From the NCBI GenBank assembly GCA_963931865.1, contig OZ007514.1, positions 2,490,027 through 2,554,026 on the forward strand: DNA of 64,000 nt, given 5' to 3'. The notes beneath the pieces were generated by a model. That model worked only from the letters and a program-made list of their open reading frames with translations. It made no database searches and was not told the origin of the DNA. Source of the stretch: Axinella damicornis (Eukaryota > Porifera > Demospongiae > Axinellida > Axinellidae). A program made the translations under genes and the position numbers. Below are positions 14,401 through 37,071 of this stretch, one piece after another; position 1 is the stretch's first letter; every line of letters begins with the position of its first letter.

Positions 14401-17400
14401 CCCTGTATTAATTAAGGTATAACGCCTAGCATTAAATTCTGCATATAAATTCTTATGGTTTAAGGGAGCTCACGACGGCTTTTGCAGTCACTGGTGGTTG
14501 GTAAAGAGTTAAACGGCATCCCAAACGAAGCCATAGTTCTTGAGTGGGTGGTTATAAGCGACTTGCGAGTCTTCCAAGTTGTGAAAAAGCAATGACATCG
14601 TTAGCCTCGTTCCCAGGCCGCGTGGGAGGAGAGAAGTCTTCTCTCCTCCCACGCGAAGGCTATGACATTGTGCACTGCTCAGTCTAAAATACTGTTGTCG
14701 CCCACTTCCGCGACAACACACACACTCTACAATATTGATACGCTCTTTATGTTGCTATGTACAGGTACGATTTTTTTTTTCCATTGCGTCAGAACCTAAT
14801 TCCCATGGCAACTTCTGCAGTATTGGAATGGGGCATGTAGCAGTACCGCAACGTAATACTGTAATACACCTGTGATATCAGTATGAGCCTTCAGCACTGG
14901 AATAGGATCTCTCTGCAGTACTGACTTACTGGAGTACTATATGAACTCTCCAGAGCAAGCTACTGAAACGGTAGCCTCATTCCCAGGCCGCAGGAGAAAT
15001 GGGATGGCAACTGCCACAAATTCAAACCGTGTACGGATGATACGTCACAGCAATTGCATACCTCATTCAAGCAGTGAAGCGTACTGTTAACATGATTGTT
15101 CCATCCGCTGAGAAAGGTCCTTTCCTGCTCGTGGAAGCAACTGTTTGTTGTTGAAGGCAAGCAGAAGTGAAACAAATCCTGAAGAGCGCCTAAAATAGCG
15201 TGATCAAGCAATCGACTATTGCGAAGAATGGGTGACTGCGACGTTTCAACGGATGACGCAATTGGGTTTACTATTGCCTGATTGTCATGTGACAACGTTT
15301 GGAAATCTGATCAGTACTGCCAACTTAGTAACAGTTTGAACTCACGTAAATCGCCAGGTCGTTTCTCCTACAGCCTGGGAACGAGGCTACTAAACCCAAG
15401 GACCTACCCCTTACTTGCGGGCGCTGACTCCAGCTCCCTCGCCGCCCTCCTCTCCTGCTTCTGCTTCAGCCTGGCATCCGCCTTCTCCAGCCTACGCTGA
15501 TCCACAACCTGGAATAAAAGTTGAAAATTATGTCGCACGTAACTACGAAAAATATTGTGTTCGAACAGAGTGATAATGCACAGGATGTCTCCACTCACTG
15601 TTTTACTGTCAGGTTGGGCTTTCCATATGCTACTCACTGTTGTGACATCGTTATCTAGCAGTCCGTGTGGAGGGAGGGAGGGAGGGAGGGAGGGAGGGAG
15701 GGAGGGAGGGAGGGAGGGAGGAAGGGAGGGAGGGAGGGAGGGAGGGAGGGAGGGAGGGAGGGAGGGAGGAGGGAGGAGGGAGGAGGGAGGGAGGGGGAGG
15801 GAGGGAGGCAGGGAGGGAGGGAGGGAGGGAGGGGGGAGGGAGGGAGGGAGGGGGAAGGGAGGGAGTGATAGAGGGATGGAAGAATGGAGGGATGAAGGGA
15901 GAAGAAAGTGGAGGTTGGAGAATGGAGGAGTTGAGGAGTGATGAATGGGAAGGGTGTAGAGGAGGAGGGGCGGAGGGGTGGAGGAGTGAGGAGATACGTA
16001 CAAGATACATGACACACAAGAGATCTGATTGCTTGTCAAAACACGCACAACTACCTTTCAGCTTTCTTCCAAGCTGGACAGGAGCGTCAAGCAGCTTTGC
16101 ATTCCCAGCATCTTCATTAACAGCACCACTGTACAGGGGAATTGGGTCACAGGAGCACCTGTAACAGGATCCTGTCTCATTCCGAGACCTTTCCACTCAC
16201 AGAAGGACCTTCAGAGATGGGAACTTTAACCCCATGCTGGCTAACATTTGGGTTTAACCCTATGCTGGCCACCTTTGGGATACTCACAACTGATAGTAAA
16301 TGTTTAGAGAAGCGCTAGTGTCCTGCAGGCATCTACAGCCGGTCATTCGTTCATGAAGGGTATACCTACCAGGCTATGAATAAATAATCAGGACTATGAA
16401 TGTGCAAATACAGTGCATCAATGCCCCCATACTCAGCTGGCAAGCACTACATAGCTCACTTCCTGTGAGGCTCTTCTGCGTGCATTCACGTATGCAACGA
16501 GGCACCAGTAACTTCCTACCTCCAGTCAATCAACCAGTCCAGTTATTAACCAGTTAATTAACTGTCAGTTATTGCTAGGCAGCTATTGCCAGTTAACCAG
16601 TTCCATTTTTATTTCACAGCTCTAAGGAGAATCAAAAGACTCATTCGGAGTCAGTTTTGAGTTGCTGTTTCCCGAGAATAGGAGCACGTGCTCACCCCCT
16701 CAGGACGGTGTACAGACGCCGGCACATGTCTCTGACCGCCTTCTCGCTGGTGTCCTCGGCCGCCCCCTGCAAGACCCCACCCAACGCTTCATAGACATCC
16801 TCGCTGCTGTCGAAATCCTCAGGAGACCCTAGGACACCTGTGTGCAGTGAATATTTCAGCAGTTCAATTGCAGTTGCTTTTCCTTCAACCACGCATTTCA
16901 TGCGCTCTAAAAGCTATCAAACAAGAAAGCAAAAAACTTCTCTTCAAAAAAACTAAAAGGATTTAGCGATGGCCTATCATGTCCCACTTCTCAAAAAAGC
17001 AGGATTTACACATCGTCAATCCCACCCCATCCCTAAATTCTAATTTTTGAATCGGATGGGAATGAGGATGTGTAAACCGTTGCTCCCGAGAGCAGTGCTT
17101 ACCCCCCACTTCTGTGGTGGGTCGTGCCAGTGCCAAACTAAACGACCGTATGGCTGTTGGTGCCAGCCAGGTTCTGGCATGGCTTGCTGTGCCCAATCTG
17201 GGTTTGCCCACCCAATGGCGGCCTGATGAGATTCATCTTAGATGAATCTCATCAGAAAGGAAGTGATTACATCACTTCCTGTCAGTCTTGCCTACTTATT
17301 CAGCATTACAGCTGCTTATGCTCAGACTGTACAGGCTTTCACACTTCAAAACCTCGTGTGTGTGGAGAGAGAGAGAGAGAGAGAGAGATAGGCCATGCAG

Positions 17401-18539
17401 CAATCATGGCCCTGGGGAATGGTGCCATGGGGACTTGTCAGGGTACTCGGGGAAGCTAGCACTGGAAGACTTTGCTAGATGTCCGAGTTGTTTCCCTATG
17501 CTCTGGAATGTACAACTAGTGCATTATCAACATGACATTAATTTTGCTCTTGCTGTTCTAGTTAAGTTGTCATGACTGCATGTAGTCGCTCCTTATTAAA
17601 CGCAGCTCTATTATTGGCATGCCATTAGGCTCAGGTTCAACTCTCTCGTCCCAGCTACTCTTGAAGTGCACTTCCTATTCGAGGAATGTCATTCGAAATT
17701 AAGCACATCCCTGCTGATAGGCCCATATTTCCTTCCTGTGGAGATATAGGCACATGCGCCTGCGACTATGGTAACGGGTGATGAGGGTAATGACAAAACA
17801 TGGCAGGAACAACAGGTTCACAGGGTTAGGGATAGTCTGGTCCGCCAACTCCTTGATTGGAGAGGAGGGAGAGGAAGGGTCTCGGCAAATGACCTATGCT
17901 TTGGCGTTGTCGAGGACTGCATGTTTGAGTAGGCTGTCCAGTCCTCCAACCTAAGGCTGTCCAGTCCTCCAACCTAAGGCTGTCCAGTCCTCCAACCTAA
18001 GGTGGTCCCTCTCAATGTAAACCGACAAAGAGCTAGGAGAGAGGAAGGATCTGGACAAATGACCTACCCTTTGGGAATTTCTTTCAGTGCGGAAAAGTAA
18101 CATCGTTTATGTAAGTAGGTGAAGTTTGAAGGTAGGGTTGCATGTGCTGCCAAGAATTGCTAAAGAAGAGCAAGGGCCGTGAAGTGAAGTGCTGTGTCCA
18201 GAACTCTTCTACCATCCGGAAATCCCGGCCTCCCTTACCTTACTAGTGTACTGCAACACAAAGGGCCCCCCGACCCGAGGAAGCATTTGTGGTACCATAC
18301 ATGACAGTTTAGTGTGTTCTGCACTGAAAACGACCACAAGTGGTGCTTATATCTGATAATATACTGGAGGCTGGGGGCATTATATGGAGAATAATCGTTT
18401 AGTACTGTAAAGTGACTGAGTCAGGACCATGCTATGAATATGCACGCCACGTACCACATATGTACTGAAATAGTTCTGCGTCGAGGCTGGGCCACCGCTG
18501 TCGTAACACCTGCTGAATCTCAGTCCCAGAGGAAGACAT
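204..18539 (-). CDS. ABCF3: ABCF3-like ABC ATPase, N-terminal and central part, 3' end outside window
   Basis: Soluble ABC protein of subfamily F (two ATPase domains, no membrane segments). Exons in gene order: 18455-18539 (start ATG 18537-18539), 16696-16837, 16055-16128, 15638-15654, 15415-15508, 5097-5224, then missing exons, then 2445-2467, 1791-1846, 542-658 and 204-287, continuing left of position 1. Recognised stretches: LLDAPVQL (16055 exon), [15 protein letters not shown] (15415), [14 protein letters not shown] (5097), then PDLLLLD + [19 protein letters not shown] + [16 protein letters not shown] (Walker B, D-loop, H-loop of the first ATPase domain) and [19 protein letters not shown] of the inter-domain linker. 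These follow recalled human ABCF3 in order. Phases agree at most junctions, but 15415-15508 ends in phase 1 while 5097-5224 reads from phase 0, so a small exon is probably unassigned between them. About 150 residues (Walker A to signature) are absent, most likely in or beside the gap at 4061-4260. The intron 5225-15414 contains the two astacin genes on the other strand. Confidence 0.92.
1541..1605. repeat. short tandem repeat, about 17 bp unit
   Basis: Three consecutive copies of a unit containing GAGGCTCTTCTGC lie in an ABCF3 intron. A single copy with the same flank (GTGCATTCAC) is seen near 16467-16492. The preceding part (about 1450-1505) contains CCTAACCCATTGCCCTA and TTCCTGCCGGACCAATA, which recur near 22330-22380 and 51175-51292, so this is part of a dispersed repeat. 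Confidence 0.7.
2375..2438. repeat. poly-G tract in ABCF3 intron
   Basis: Nearly uninterrupted G run with rare A or T, ending six bases before the 23-nt ABCF3 exon at 2445-2467. On the coding strand it is a C run just after the splice donor. The exact length is unlikely to be reliable. Confidence 0.8.
2468..3530. other. ABCF3 intronic stretch without recognised gene
   Basis: No exon homologous to the missing ABCF3 segment could be found here on the minus strand. Positions 2960-3229 are open in two plus-strand frames and could encode an 89-residue hydrophobic peptide. A degenerate short periodicity (repeats around CATTCGCATTCCTGCGG) makes chance openness likely. Confidence 0.5.
3535..4010. 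repeat. minisatellite, unit about 45-47 bp
   Basis: Tandem units built from TCTGGAATGAGACTGGGGAG and TCTGGAATGAGACTAAAGAG, repeated about ten times with indels. It abuts unique sequence and then the gap. It lies in the ABCF3 intron. Confidence 0.85.
4061..4260. other. assembly gap of exactly 200 N
   Basis: A run of exactly 200 N, probably a placeholder rather than a measured length. Purine-rich minisatellites lie on both sides. It falls between ABCF3 exons 5097-5224 and 2445-2467, where the exons for Walker A through the first ABC signature should be. Confidence 0.97.
4261..4528. repeat. purine-rich minisatellite (GGGGAGG...GGTGGAGGACAGA)
   Basis: Repeats of GGTGGAGGACAGAGGGGAGG with variable GGGGA runs, directly to the right of the 200-N gap. 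The array probably caused the gap. Open reading frames through it are a consequence of composition. Confidence 0.85.
4570..5016. mobile_element. palindromic TIR element, long member of the TAGnCTCG family
   Basis: Left end TATCCTTGTTCCCAGGCC and right end GGCCTTGGAACGAGGCTA are inverted. The arms stay complementary for about 110 bp (about 4570-4690 against 4895-5016). An exact 9-bp direct repeat, ACAGATTAT, flanks the element at 4561-4569 and 5017-5025, as expected for a target-site duplication. The interior carries a poly-G run at about 4700-4727 and no coding region. Confidence 0.85.
5295..5665. repeat. minisatellite, unit about 50-65 bp
   Basis: At least five units of CACAGTGAGCCC-ACCTCCAGCCATTGA followed by CATCTGAGCTTATATCCCT, with internal deletions. 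It lies in the large ABCF3 intron directly upstream of the 5097-5224 exon. Confidence 0.85.
5718..6035. repeat. tandem direct duplication, unit about 155 bp
   Basis: Two copies (about 5718-5875 and 5876-6030) start with AAGCAATCAATAGTATTCG, include ACATGAAACAGGTATTATAC and end with CTCGTGCATACTGC. A diverged relative is seen near 54040-54150. The block leads into a right end of the TAGnCTCG family (CCTGGGAACGAGGCTA, ending about 6072), so it may be the interior of a longer family member. Confidence 0.75.
6150..6398. mobile_element. palindromic miniature element (copy in unit 1)
   Basis: The arms about 6150-6258 and 6293-6398 are inverted copies. Recognisable pairs are CCCATAGAGAATGTATTA with TAATACATTCTCTATGGG, and ATATCTCAAGTTTGAGTG with CACTCATACTTGAGATAT. 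The loop is a run of G followed by a run of C. The second copy lies at about 10300-10510. No coding region. Confidence 0.85.
6503..6620 (+). repeat. tRNA-derived SINE-like repeat (copy 1)
   Basis: GGGATGGCACACTCGCTAAG resembles a polymerase III A box, TGCTTTGCAGCC looks like a tRNA-Ala anticodon arm, and GAGTGTTCGCCTCC resembles a B box. Acceptor-stem and T-arm pairing are not good enough for a working tRNA, so a tRNA-Ala-derived SINE is more likely. A nearly identical copy lies at 10624-10740 in the second duplication unit. Confidence 0.45.
6690..6714. repeat. short interstitial telomere-like repeat
   Basis: Reads CCCTAACCCTAACCCTGACCC. The opposite orientation occurs at 63943-63962. The wider context (CCCATTGTCCTA) resembles the dispersed block CCTAACCCATTGCCCTA found near 1450, 22330 and 51175. 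Confidence 0.65.
6734..6882. mobile_element. short TIR element, CCCGTTTACACT ends
   Basis: Left CCCGTTTACACTAGCGCTC and right GAGCGCTCCCGCCTCAAGTGTAAACGG are inverted repeats. The interior also pairs (CTGGATCGATCCAGC; CGAACTGGTTCG twice). About 150 bp with no coding capacity. Present only in duplication unit 1. Confidence 0.7.
7041..7190. repeat. 75-bp tandem duplication upstream of astacin A
   Basis: Two almost identical copies, each containing GTTTGTGAATAGGATATCC, CTTGCAATCTTGCACAGG and AACTTTGTGGGGGTGG. Duplication unit 2 keeps only one partial copy (about 11381-11424). It lies 240-390 bp before the first-exon ATG, so it may affect promoter strength; that is inference. Confidence 0.85.
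7380..7387 (+). promoter_or_regulatory. TATA box of astacin A
   Basis: TATAAAAG 43 bp before the ATG at 7431. The surrounding block (CAGGCTATAAAAGAAGAAGC) is conserved in the second gene, and the spacing predicts transcription start near 7410. Confidence 0.75.
7431..9940 (+). CDS. secreted astacin metalloprotease with C2-C2-EGF-C2 tail (copy A)
   Basis: Zinc endopeptidase of the astacin family (M12A), predicted secreted, 718 residues. Exon 1 is 7431-7455 (donor GGTAAGAA) and exon 2 is 7809-9940; the split codon keeps frame. Order: signal region residues 12-33; prodomain with the aspartate-switch motif FEGD at 68-71; RKR processing site at 115-117; catalytic domain about 118-311 with zinc site [13 protein letters not shown] (His210, Glu211, His214, His220) and Met-turn SVMHY at 265-269; C2 domains about 315-425 and 443-562; one EGF-like domain about 563-598 with six Cys ([12 protein letters not shown]...); third C2 about 602-718. 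The C2 domains keep Asp-rich calcium loops ([21 protein letters not shown]). If exon 1 is not used, ATG 7817 in exon 2 gives almost the same protein. Nested antisense in an ABCF3 intron and tandem with copy B. Confidence 0.95.
10624..10740 (+). repeat. tRNA-derived SINE-like repeat (copy 2)
   Basis: Second copy of the repeat at 6503-6620, with the same A-box-like and B-box-like blocks, located before the poly-G tract of duplication unit 2. Confidence 0.45.
10881..11163. repeat. G-rich tract, (G6-10)A repeats
   Basis: About 280 bases of G runs interrupted by single A, entirely purine on this strand apart from one T. Absent from duplication unit 1. Glycine- or proline-only reading frames through it are compositional. 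G-quadruplex-capable, and difficult to sequence accurately. Confidence 0.9.
11606..11613 (+). promoter_or_regulatory. TATA box of astacin B
   Basis: TATAAAAG 43 bp upstream of the ATG at 11657, in the same sequence context as the box of copy A at 7380-7387. Confidence 0.75.
11657..14173 (+). CDS. secreted astacin metalloprotease with C2-C2-EGF-C2 tail (copy B)
   Basis: Tandem paralogue of copy A, 716 residues; exons 11657-11681 and 12048-14173. All key elements are retained: signal region, FEGD aspartate switch, RKR site, zinc motif [13 protein letters not shown], Met-turn SVMHY, three C2 domains and the EGF domain with all six Cys. Differences from copy A are scattered substitutions (for example Thr to Ile just before the zinc helix and Val to Ile within it), loss of three residues at the end of the first C2 domain ([10 protein letters not shown] becomes HYACNGY), and one extra residue near the C-terminus (TWRTL for TWTL). 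The frame is open and catalytic residues are intact, so both copies look functional. Its promoter region has only part of one 75-bp unit. Confidence 0.95.
14602..14662. mobile_element. TAGnCTCG-family palindrome (61 bp)
   Basis: Starts TAGCCTCGTTCCCAGGCC and ends AAGGCTA (right end shortened). The interior is an 18-bp perfect stem (14619-14636 / 14638-14655) around one base. Flanked by 9-bp repeats TGACATCGT (14593-14601) and TGACATTGT (14663-14671), one mismatch. Confidence 0.8.
14972..15389. mobile_element. TAGnCTCG-family element (418 bp)
   Basis: Left TAGCCTCATTCCCAGGCC followed by GCAGGAGAAAT, right GTTTCTCCTACAGCCTGGGAACGAGGCTA in inverted orientation, so the terminal arms are about 30 bp. 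The interior of about 350 bp has no recognised gene. No clear 9-bp flank repeat was seen. It ends 26 bp before the ABCF3 exon at 15415. Confidence 0.6.
15665..15870. repeat. (GGGA)n microsatellite
   Basis: About 200 bp of GGGA units. On the ABCF3 coding strand this is a (TCCC)n pyrimidine tract ending 10 bp before the acceptor of the 17-nt exon 15638-15654. Confidence 0.9.
17001..17280. repeat. cluster of hairpins in ABCF3 intron 1
   Basis: About 17001-17032 (GGATTTACACATCGTCAATC) pairs imperfectly with about 17056-17081 (GGGAATGAGGATGTGTAAACC). Perfect 15-bp arms lie at 17223-17237 / 17241-17255 and 10-bp arms at 17258-17267 / 17271-17280. No coding potential seen. Confidence 0.65.
17936..18003. 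repeat. 23-bp tandem repeat, three copies
   Basis: Consecutive copies of GTCCAGTCCTCCAACCTAAG with a short linker, in the first ABCF3 intron. Further left, GGAGAGAGGAAGGATCTGG-like sequence is also repeated around 17860 and 18035. Confidence 0.8.
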
Positions 18540-18604
18540 CTTCAATCTTGACTTGTGCGTAGGTTGCAACGTCGTTGTGCAATGTTTAATATTCATTCAT
18601 TTTT

Positions 18605-21600
18605 GATACTATATGTACTGATAGTGCAGCAGACATACCAAACCAATCGTTCACTTTGTGATAAAAGCACCAAAATTGGTACACATATAGAGTAATATAC
18701 TGTGAACATTTTCAGATATTGAGGCATGTGAAATTGTGTCTGCATCAGCCGTGGTGGGCGGTTTCCAAAATGGCCGCCGTGCAACGTTACCAAATTTGTC
18801 AATGTTGTCTTAAATGACTCTTAGTGGTAATCCTTCAAGCCCTTCTACACATGAAACACAAATTTTTACACCTGACTCAGAGAGGACTCATGCAGTGGAC
18901 AGTAGCGGCTATATAAAAGAAAGAGGGAACAGCTAGCTAGGTGGGTGATCGAATAACCCATACTTTACTAATACTACTGCTACAGCTTGCAGCTGTCTCC
19001 ACAGCTAGTGTTGCGAATAATCAGCTAAACCCTGGTTCACTATTGTCCAGCGTCCCATAATCGATTGCCTGTCATTCCCATTTAAATCTGTTCTTTTGGC
19101 CATTGTCAATAATTGGTACCAGCTACCACTGTTCATTGGAGGTGAGTCAGGTCAACGATGTAGTGCAGCAGTGGCAGTGAGAGCTTTCCAATCACATGAC
19201 TCACTTGCTGCTGATCACATGACAGCTTCACTCCCCAACTATGGGTATCAGGTGCACATCTGCATATCCGTACCTAGTCCTTGGGTGTTTTGGTGGAAAG
19301 GTGGCCCTTCCACCATTGTCCACTGGAAGATGTATACTTTCCCCAATAGGACACTCTATCCTGGATGTGCCTCCCCTCCCCTTTCCAATAAGTATGATGC
19401 AAAACTTTTTTGCGATATATACATACTACACCACGTGCATGAAAGTCAGTGATGGGAAAGATAAGTCCATGCAGTGGATAGCCAGCATGTATAACTGCAG
19501 ACAACATTACCGTCACAAACCATTGCAGGTCTAGGCATTCAAGTATGGATTTTATACGCTTCTACCCAACAAATTAATGTGGAATGTGCCTTGCCACAGT
19601 GGTTACTGCCCTTATTCTAAAACTGTGATCTCATAACAATGGCCTGGAGGGAGGGGTTGTCAATAATGCTCTCCCTTGTCTATATATCCTATGAATATGT
19701 TATGGCCCTAGCTTGCTTTGTATCCCTTACTGCTCAGTAGGCCATAAATGCTACCACTGAACATAACTCATTGATCCCCTGTAATCATGCCCAATGCACT
19801 TATTGCCAGCATGAAACTGTTTTGTTTTGGAACTGGTTAGTACGTAGTATCAGTTTCGACACAAACAAATAATGCAATCATGTAGCCAAATATCATGTTG
19901 CTGACCTGTTGGTACAAATATCTCAAAAAGCCCACAGTTGCAAGCCACTGTATGTATATGAAACCCCTGACTTTGGAGACCACAAACCTCAGATCTAGGG
20001 TAGTATTATTATATAGGTGGCTTTTGGAAGAGGGGGTCAGCATAGTTTGTCCAATGCTCATTTCCTACACACTCCATTTACCACCACTTTGAGCTTAGGC
20101 ATTCATGCGTACTGCATCGGTTTTGGTAGGCCCTTAGCATTTTGTACATGACGATTAGCTGCCAAGTGTGTCTTGATTATTTATCTGTAAGCTAAGCCAT
20201 TGTTAGCTACAAAGATGTGGTGGGTGTTTGGGAGATATGTTTGACAAAAAAGAGAGGCAACTGCAAGGCTACGTCATTCCAATTGCCTGACGTAATAATT
20301 ATACTCTGCAGGTAACTAAGACAGAATGAACGGCAAATATGTGAATGCACTATGCTGTGGCTCAGCTAGTGTTGGTGGTAGCACTGGTTGTTTCAGTGGT
20401 AATAATATCCATACCCTAGTTTACACTGCCTAGCTTCCTCACACAGCAGACGTAATAATCCCTGGAACTTTTTCTCCTGTTCCACCACCTTGTCTAACTG
20501 TATGGAACCACTCTGAAATTTTCCCTTAGTAGGCACAATTCCCATTGTTAGGCACAATTCCCAATGCTATGCTGAATACCCCAAAAGACCAAGCATCATG
20601 TTGATCCTTCACATTCATCTGCACGAGGAACTCCGCATGCCTGGCTCATCACATCACAGTTAAATTGCAGTCATATAATATTATACAACACCAGGATTAT
20701 CCATTGTATACATTGCAAAAAAATGTTCTGTTAAAATGACCTCTATGAGAGGTTACTCCAGTTTCAGTGAGCACACACTACAGGCTGGAGAGTATAAACG
20801 ATGCTTTTTACGTCTCCTGCTACAGGTTAATTGAACTGGTATATACTATGAAGAGAATTTCAAACCATAATTACCAACCATCATCCTCCCTCACCATTCC
20901 ATCAAACTTCAAAGAGCATCCACCTGCTGGATATTATCTGGTTCAGAACCGAATAATAGCTAGCAGATGGATGCTGTTTCAAGCTTGATGGAATTGCGAG
21001 GGGGGATGATGGATTCCATTAAGCTTGAAAGAGCATCCACCTGCTGCGGCTATTATCCGGTTCAGAACCGAATAATAGCTAACAGATGAACCTTGAAGGG
21101 GTGACCATTTCAACTAAGCTGTAGAGTGAGTTGACTGAAACTGGAGTAACCATTCAGGGGTTGTTTCAACTAAATATTTTTGTACTGAATTATACTGTAA
21201 TTGCACCGGCAATTGCCTTAATGGCATTCGCACAATCATATTTGCCCTGCTGTTTCATGCCCAACAGAACTAGGTCCTCTGGGTGGACTGGTACAAATCT
21301 GTAGCCACTTTTAGCAATGCAGAGAACACATCTCCTTTTATATGCTATCACTGGCTCCTTTTGGACTTTAAATCCAAATCCAATTGATTGTCACCCCAAA
21401 CATACTACAGATGTTTCCTGAATCCCAGCAGTCAGCCCATTTTTCTTGCAGGAATGCAGGCAGAATGTTATTCTTAGATGCCTACATATATCTTGCAGCC
21501 CCCTTCTCAAAGCCTATATAGAATCCCTGCTACTTACTAGACCTGCAAGATGCCAGTTTCTGTTCCCAGAAAGGTTCATTATAATTAATAACCGGACCTC

Positions 21601-21925
21601 TATGCATGTCCATTTCTGGAAATCACTGCTGTAACGTGGCACATAAAATAATAGGATGGGGCCGTCACAAGTTATGGAAAAGAACCCTAAGACCCCCTAA
21701 AAGTGCTATTAAAGACATTATAGTACTACATTGTTCTTGTTGAATAACGCCACATGGCGGCCATTTTGGAGACCGCCCACCACAGCTGACGCAGGCACAA
21801 TTTCACATGCCTCAATATCTAAAAATGTTCACAGTATATTAATCTATATGTGTACCAATTTTGGTGCTTTTATCAAAAAGTGAACGATTGCTTTGATATG
21901 CCGCTGCACTATGATACTTTCCCCC
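18605..21925. repeat. inverted repeats (about 185 bp) flanking a 2.9-kb gene-poor segment
   Basis: The arm at about 18605-18790 (GTGCAGCAGACATACC ... GGTGGGCGGTTTCCAAAATGG) is inverted at about 21745-21925 (CCATTTTGGAGACCGCCCACC ... GATATGCCGCTGCAC). They could be the ends of a large non-autonomous element or two opposite insertions of one short repeat. The interior has no long open frame and no recognised gene. Confidence 0.6.
20735..21155. repeat. nested foldback repeat
   Basis: Outer arms GAGGTTACTCCAGTTTCAGT (about 20750) and ACTGAAACTGGAGTAACC (about 21133) are inverted. Inside are two consecutive imperfect hairpins (about 20917-20975 and 21028-21092), each with GCATCCACCTGCTG, GGTTCAGAACCGAATAATAG and a returning arm. 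Non-coding. Confidence 0.7.
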
Positions 21926-22498
21926 TTACTTAGGAAAAGCCAATTCAGTGAAACAACTTCTCGTTGCCTCATTCCCAAGCTCTCACACACGAACAAAACT
22001 TCTTCTATACTGTAAGCGATGAAAGGCTAGGTGACTGATGTCCTGGGACGAGGCACTGGTCAATAATTCTTGCATGAAGTTCTGGACAGCCTAACACAAC
22101 TTGTGGTTGGCTTGAAGCCAGGGTTCAGATCTCGTTTTGCATGAGTCAGCAGGCTTGTTGCTATAATGGGAACTCCCTGCATGCCGCTTCTAGGACAACA
22201 TTCGTAATTAGCCATAGTTGAATTTATCGTCCAGATCACTTCTAGGGTGTTAGCATAATCCAGCCATAGTGCACAGACAGGAAGTACATACTTTAATTAA
22301 ATAATGGACACGCATGCGCATTCAGCACTGGCCCCTGGCCCTAACCCATTGCCCTATATACTTCCTGCCGGACCAATAACTGCTTTGTGTTTTCTTTCAC
22401 TGACCAGAGTTCAGATACAGCAAATGAAGTGTAGCATATACGGATTGGTGATTCATGACTCAACATTATAGTCTAGTCCTATAGAATAGAGATATATT

Positions 22499-22760
22499 TT
22501 GTGGAATGTCATATGTGGTTGGCCCAGCTACAGCTCTCACTATTGTCCAATCATAATTATGGTCATTCTTGTGGTACTGATTCGTTGCCATGCAACCATA
22601 CTGACTCTGATGTCAACTACTGGTACAGCTCCGGTGTGCTCGATCAGGGAACAGCCTTGCCTGCCCAATATTGGACAGCTTCTGTTGCGGCACACATTCG
22701 GGCGATCTCCCCAGGATCAGAAATTCACAAGGATCTGCTGCATTGTACCAGTTAGAGGTA
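22499..22760 (+). other. unassigned open region upstream of ABCC4
   Basis: Two overlapping plus-strand frames are open here (84 and 127 residues), one containing TALPAQYWTASVAAHIRAIS. I do not recognise a family. It could be a 5' exon, a gene relic or chance; no clear splice or promoter evidence supports it. Confidence 0.2.
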
Positions 22761-22829
22761 CGTGCACCAATGGAGTAGTTTGTAACAATCCATTTTGTCC
22801 TCTGTCACTCTTAAGTTTGTATAGCTATA

Positions 22830-22864
22830 TATCCTTGTTCCCAGGCTGCGTGGGAACGAGGCTA
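22830..22864. mobile_element. minimal TAGnCTCG-family palindrome (35 bp)
   Basis: TATCCTTGTTCCCAGGC and GTGGGAACGAGGCTA meet almost without interior. ATAGCTATA lies on the left (22821-22829) and again at 22869-22877, which could be the 9-bp duplication, but the local sequence is TA-rich. Confidence 0.6.
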
Positions 22865-23088
22865 GTATATAGCTATAGCTAATCCTGCAAGTGAAATGCA
22901 CCATCCGGAAGCAGTTGTTCTGTAAACAGCACACGGGCCCGGGGTAAGTGCTCTACTGAGCACCTAGCTAGCTCTACTGCAGTTTTAAAAGTGCTGTACT
23001 GACTACTGAAAGTACAGGTCCTGCATCTCCATTGTCCCGTCCCACGCCTCTCACTCGCGCTTTTCTGTTATCTCATAGCTGCAATCTG

Positions 23089-36427
<13,339 letters not shown>

Positions 36428-37071
36428 AGCTTGGAGACAACAGCATAAACAACTGTATAAGTTAGTCATAGTAATATTATTATGATGCAGTAGTCTATGT
36501 TGATGCACTATAGACTGTAATAATACTAGACCATAATAATGAAAAATGGGCCAGGGTGAATGCCTGTAGCTCAAGTATTGTTAGGACAATAGCTTGCCCT
36601 TGGTGTATGACTCAGGTATATTACATGGGCTCATCGATTGTAGAATATCGCTGACCCAGGCATCTGTTCAAGTAATTGGAGGTCATGGGTTTGAGGCAGC
36701 TTTGAAAACATTTTGCTTCTTCGAACCATGCAGTCTCCTGAATTGTAACGTTCAGACTGCAAGTAGCTAAATACCAATTAACCAGTATCATGTCATATGT
36801 AGCTCCACCTACTACTGGTATATTTACTGCTTGAAGGAGCAGCAACTTGAAATTACATGGTTTATGTGGCTGAGCACTAACCACAATTGTGATAAACCTT
36901 CTTCATACGATACGTGTTGCCTGTGAAACTATTAATCTACCAGGCACGGACCAACCAGTTGGGCTGAAGGGATAATTCCTGCACATGTACATGTAATTTC
37001 ATAATTCCATACAGAAATAGGCATTGCACACTGCCATTATATATTCACGCATTGCACATTGCAGAGAGTTG
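36428..37071. other. intergenic region between convergent ABCC4 and AGXT copy 1
   Basis: About 640 bp between the stop of ABCC4 (plus) and the stop of AGXT copy 1 (minus). AT-rich; no reading frame, repeat family or RNA gene recognised. Confidence 0.6.

Noticed and set aside
15404..16196. Pro/Ser/Leu-rich frames on the minus strand
   Set aside because: Most of the length is the (TCCC)n array; only the ABCF3 exons at 15415-15508, 15638-15654 and 16055-16128 within it are real.
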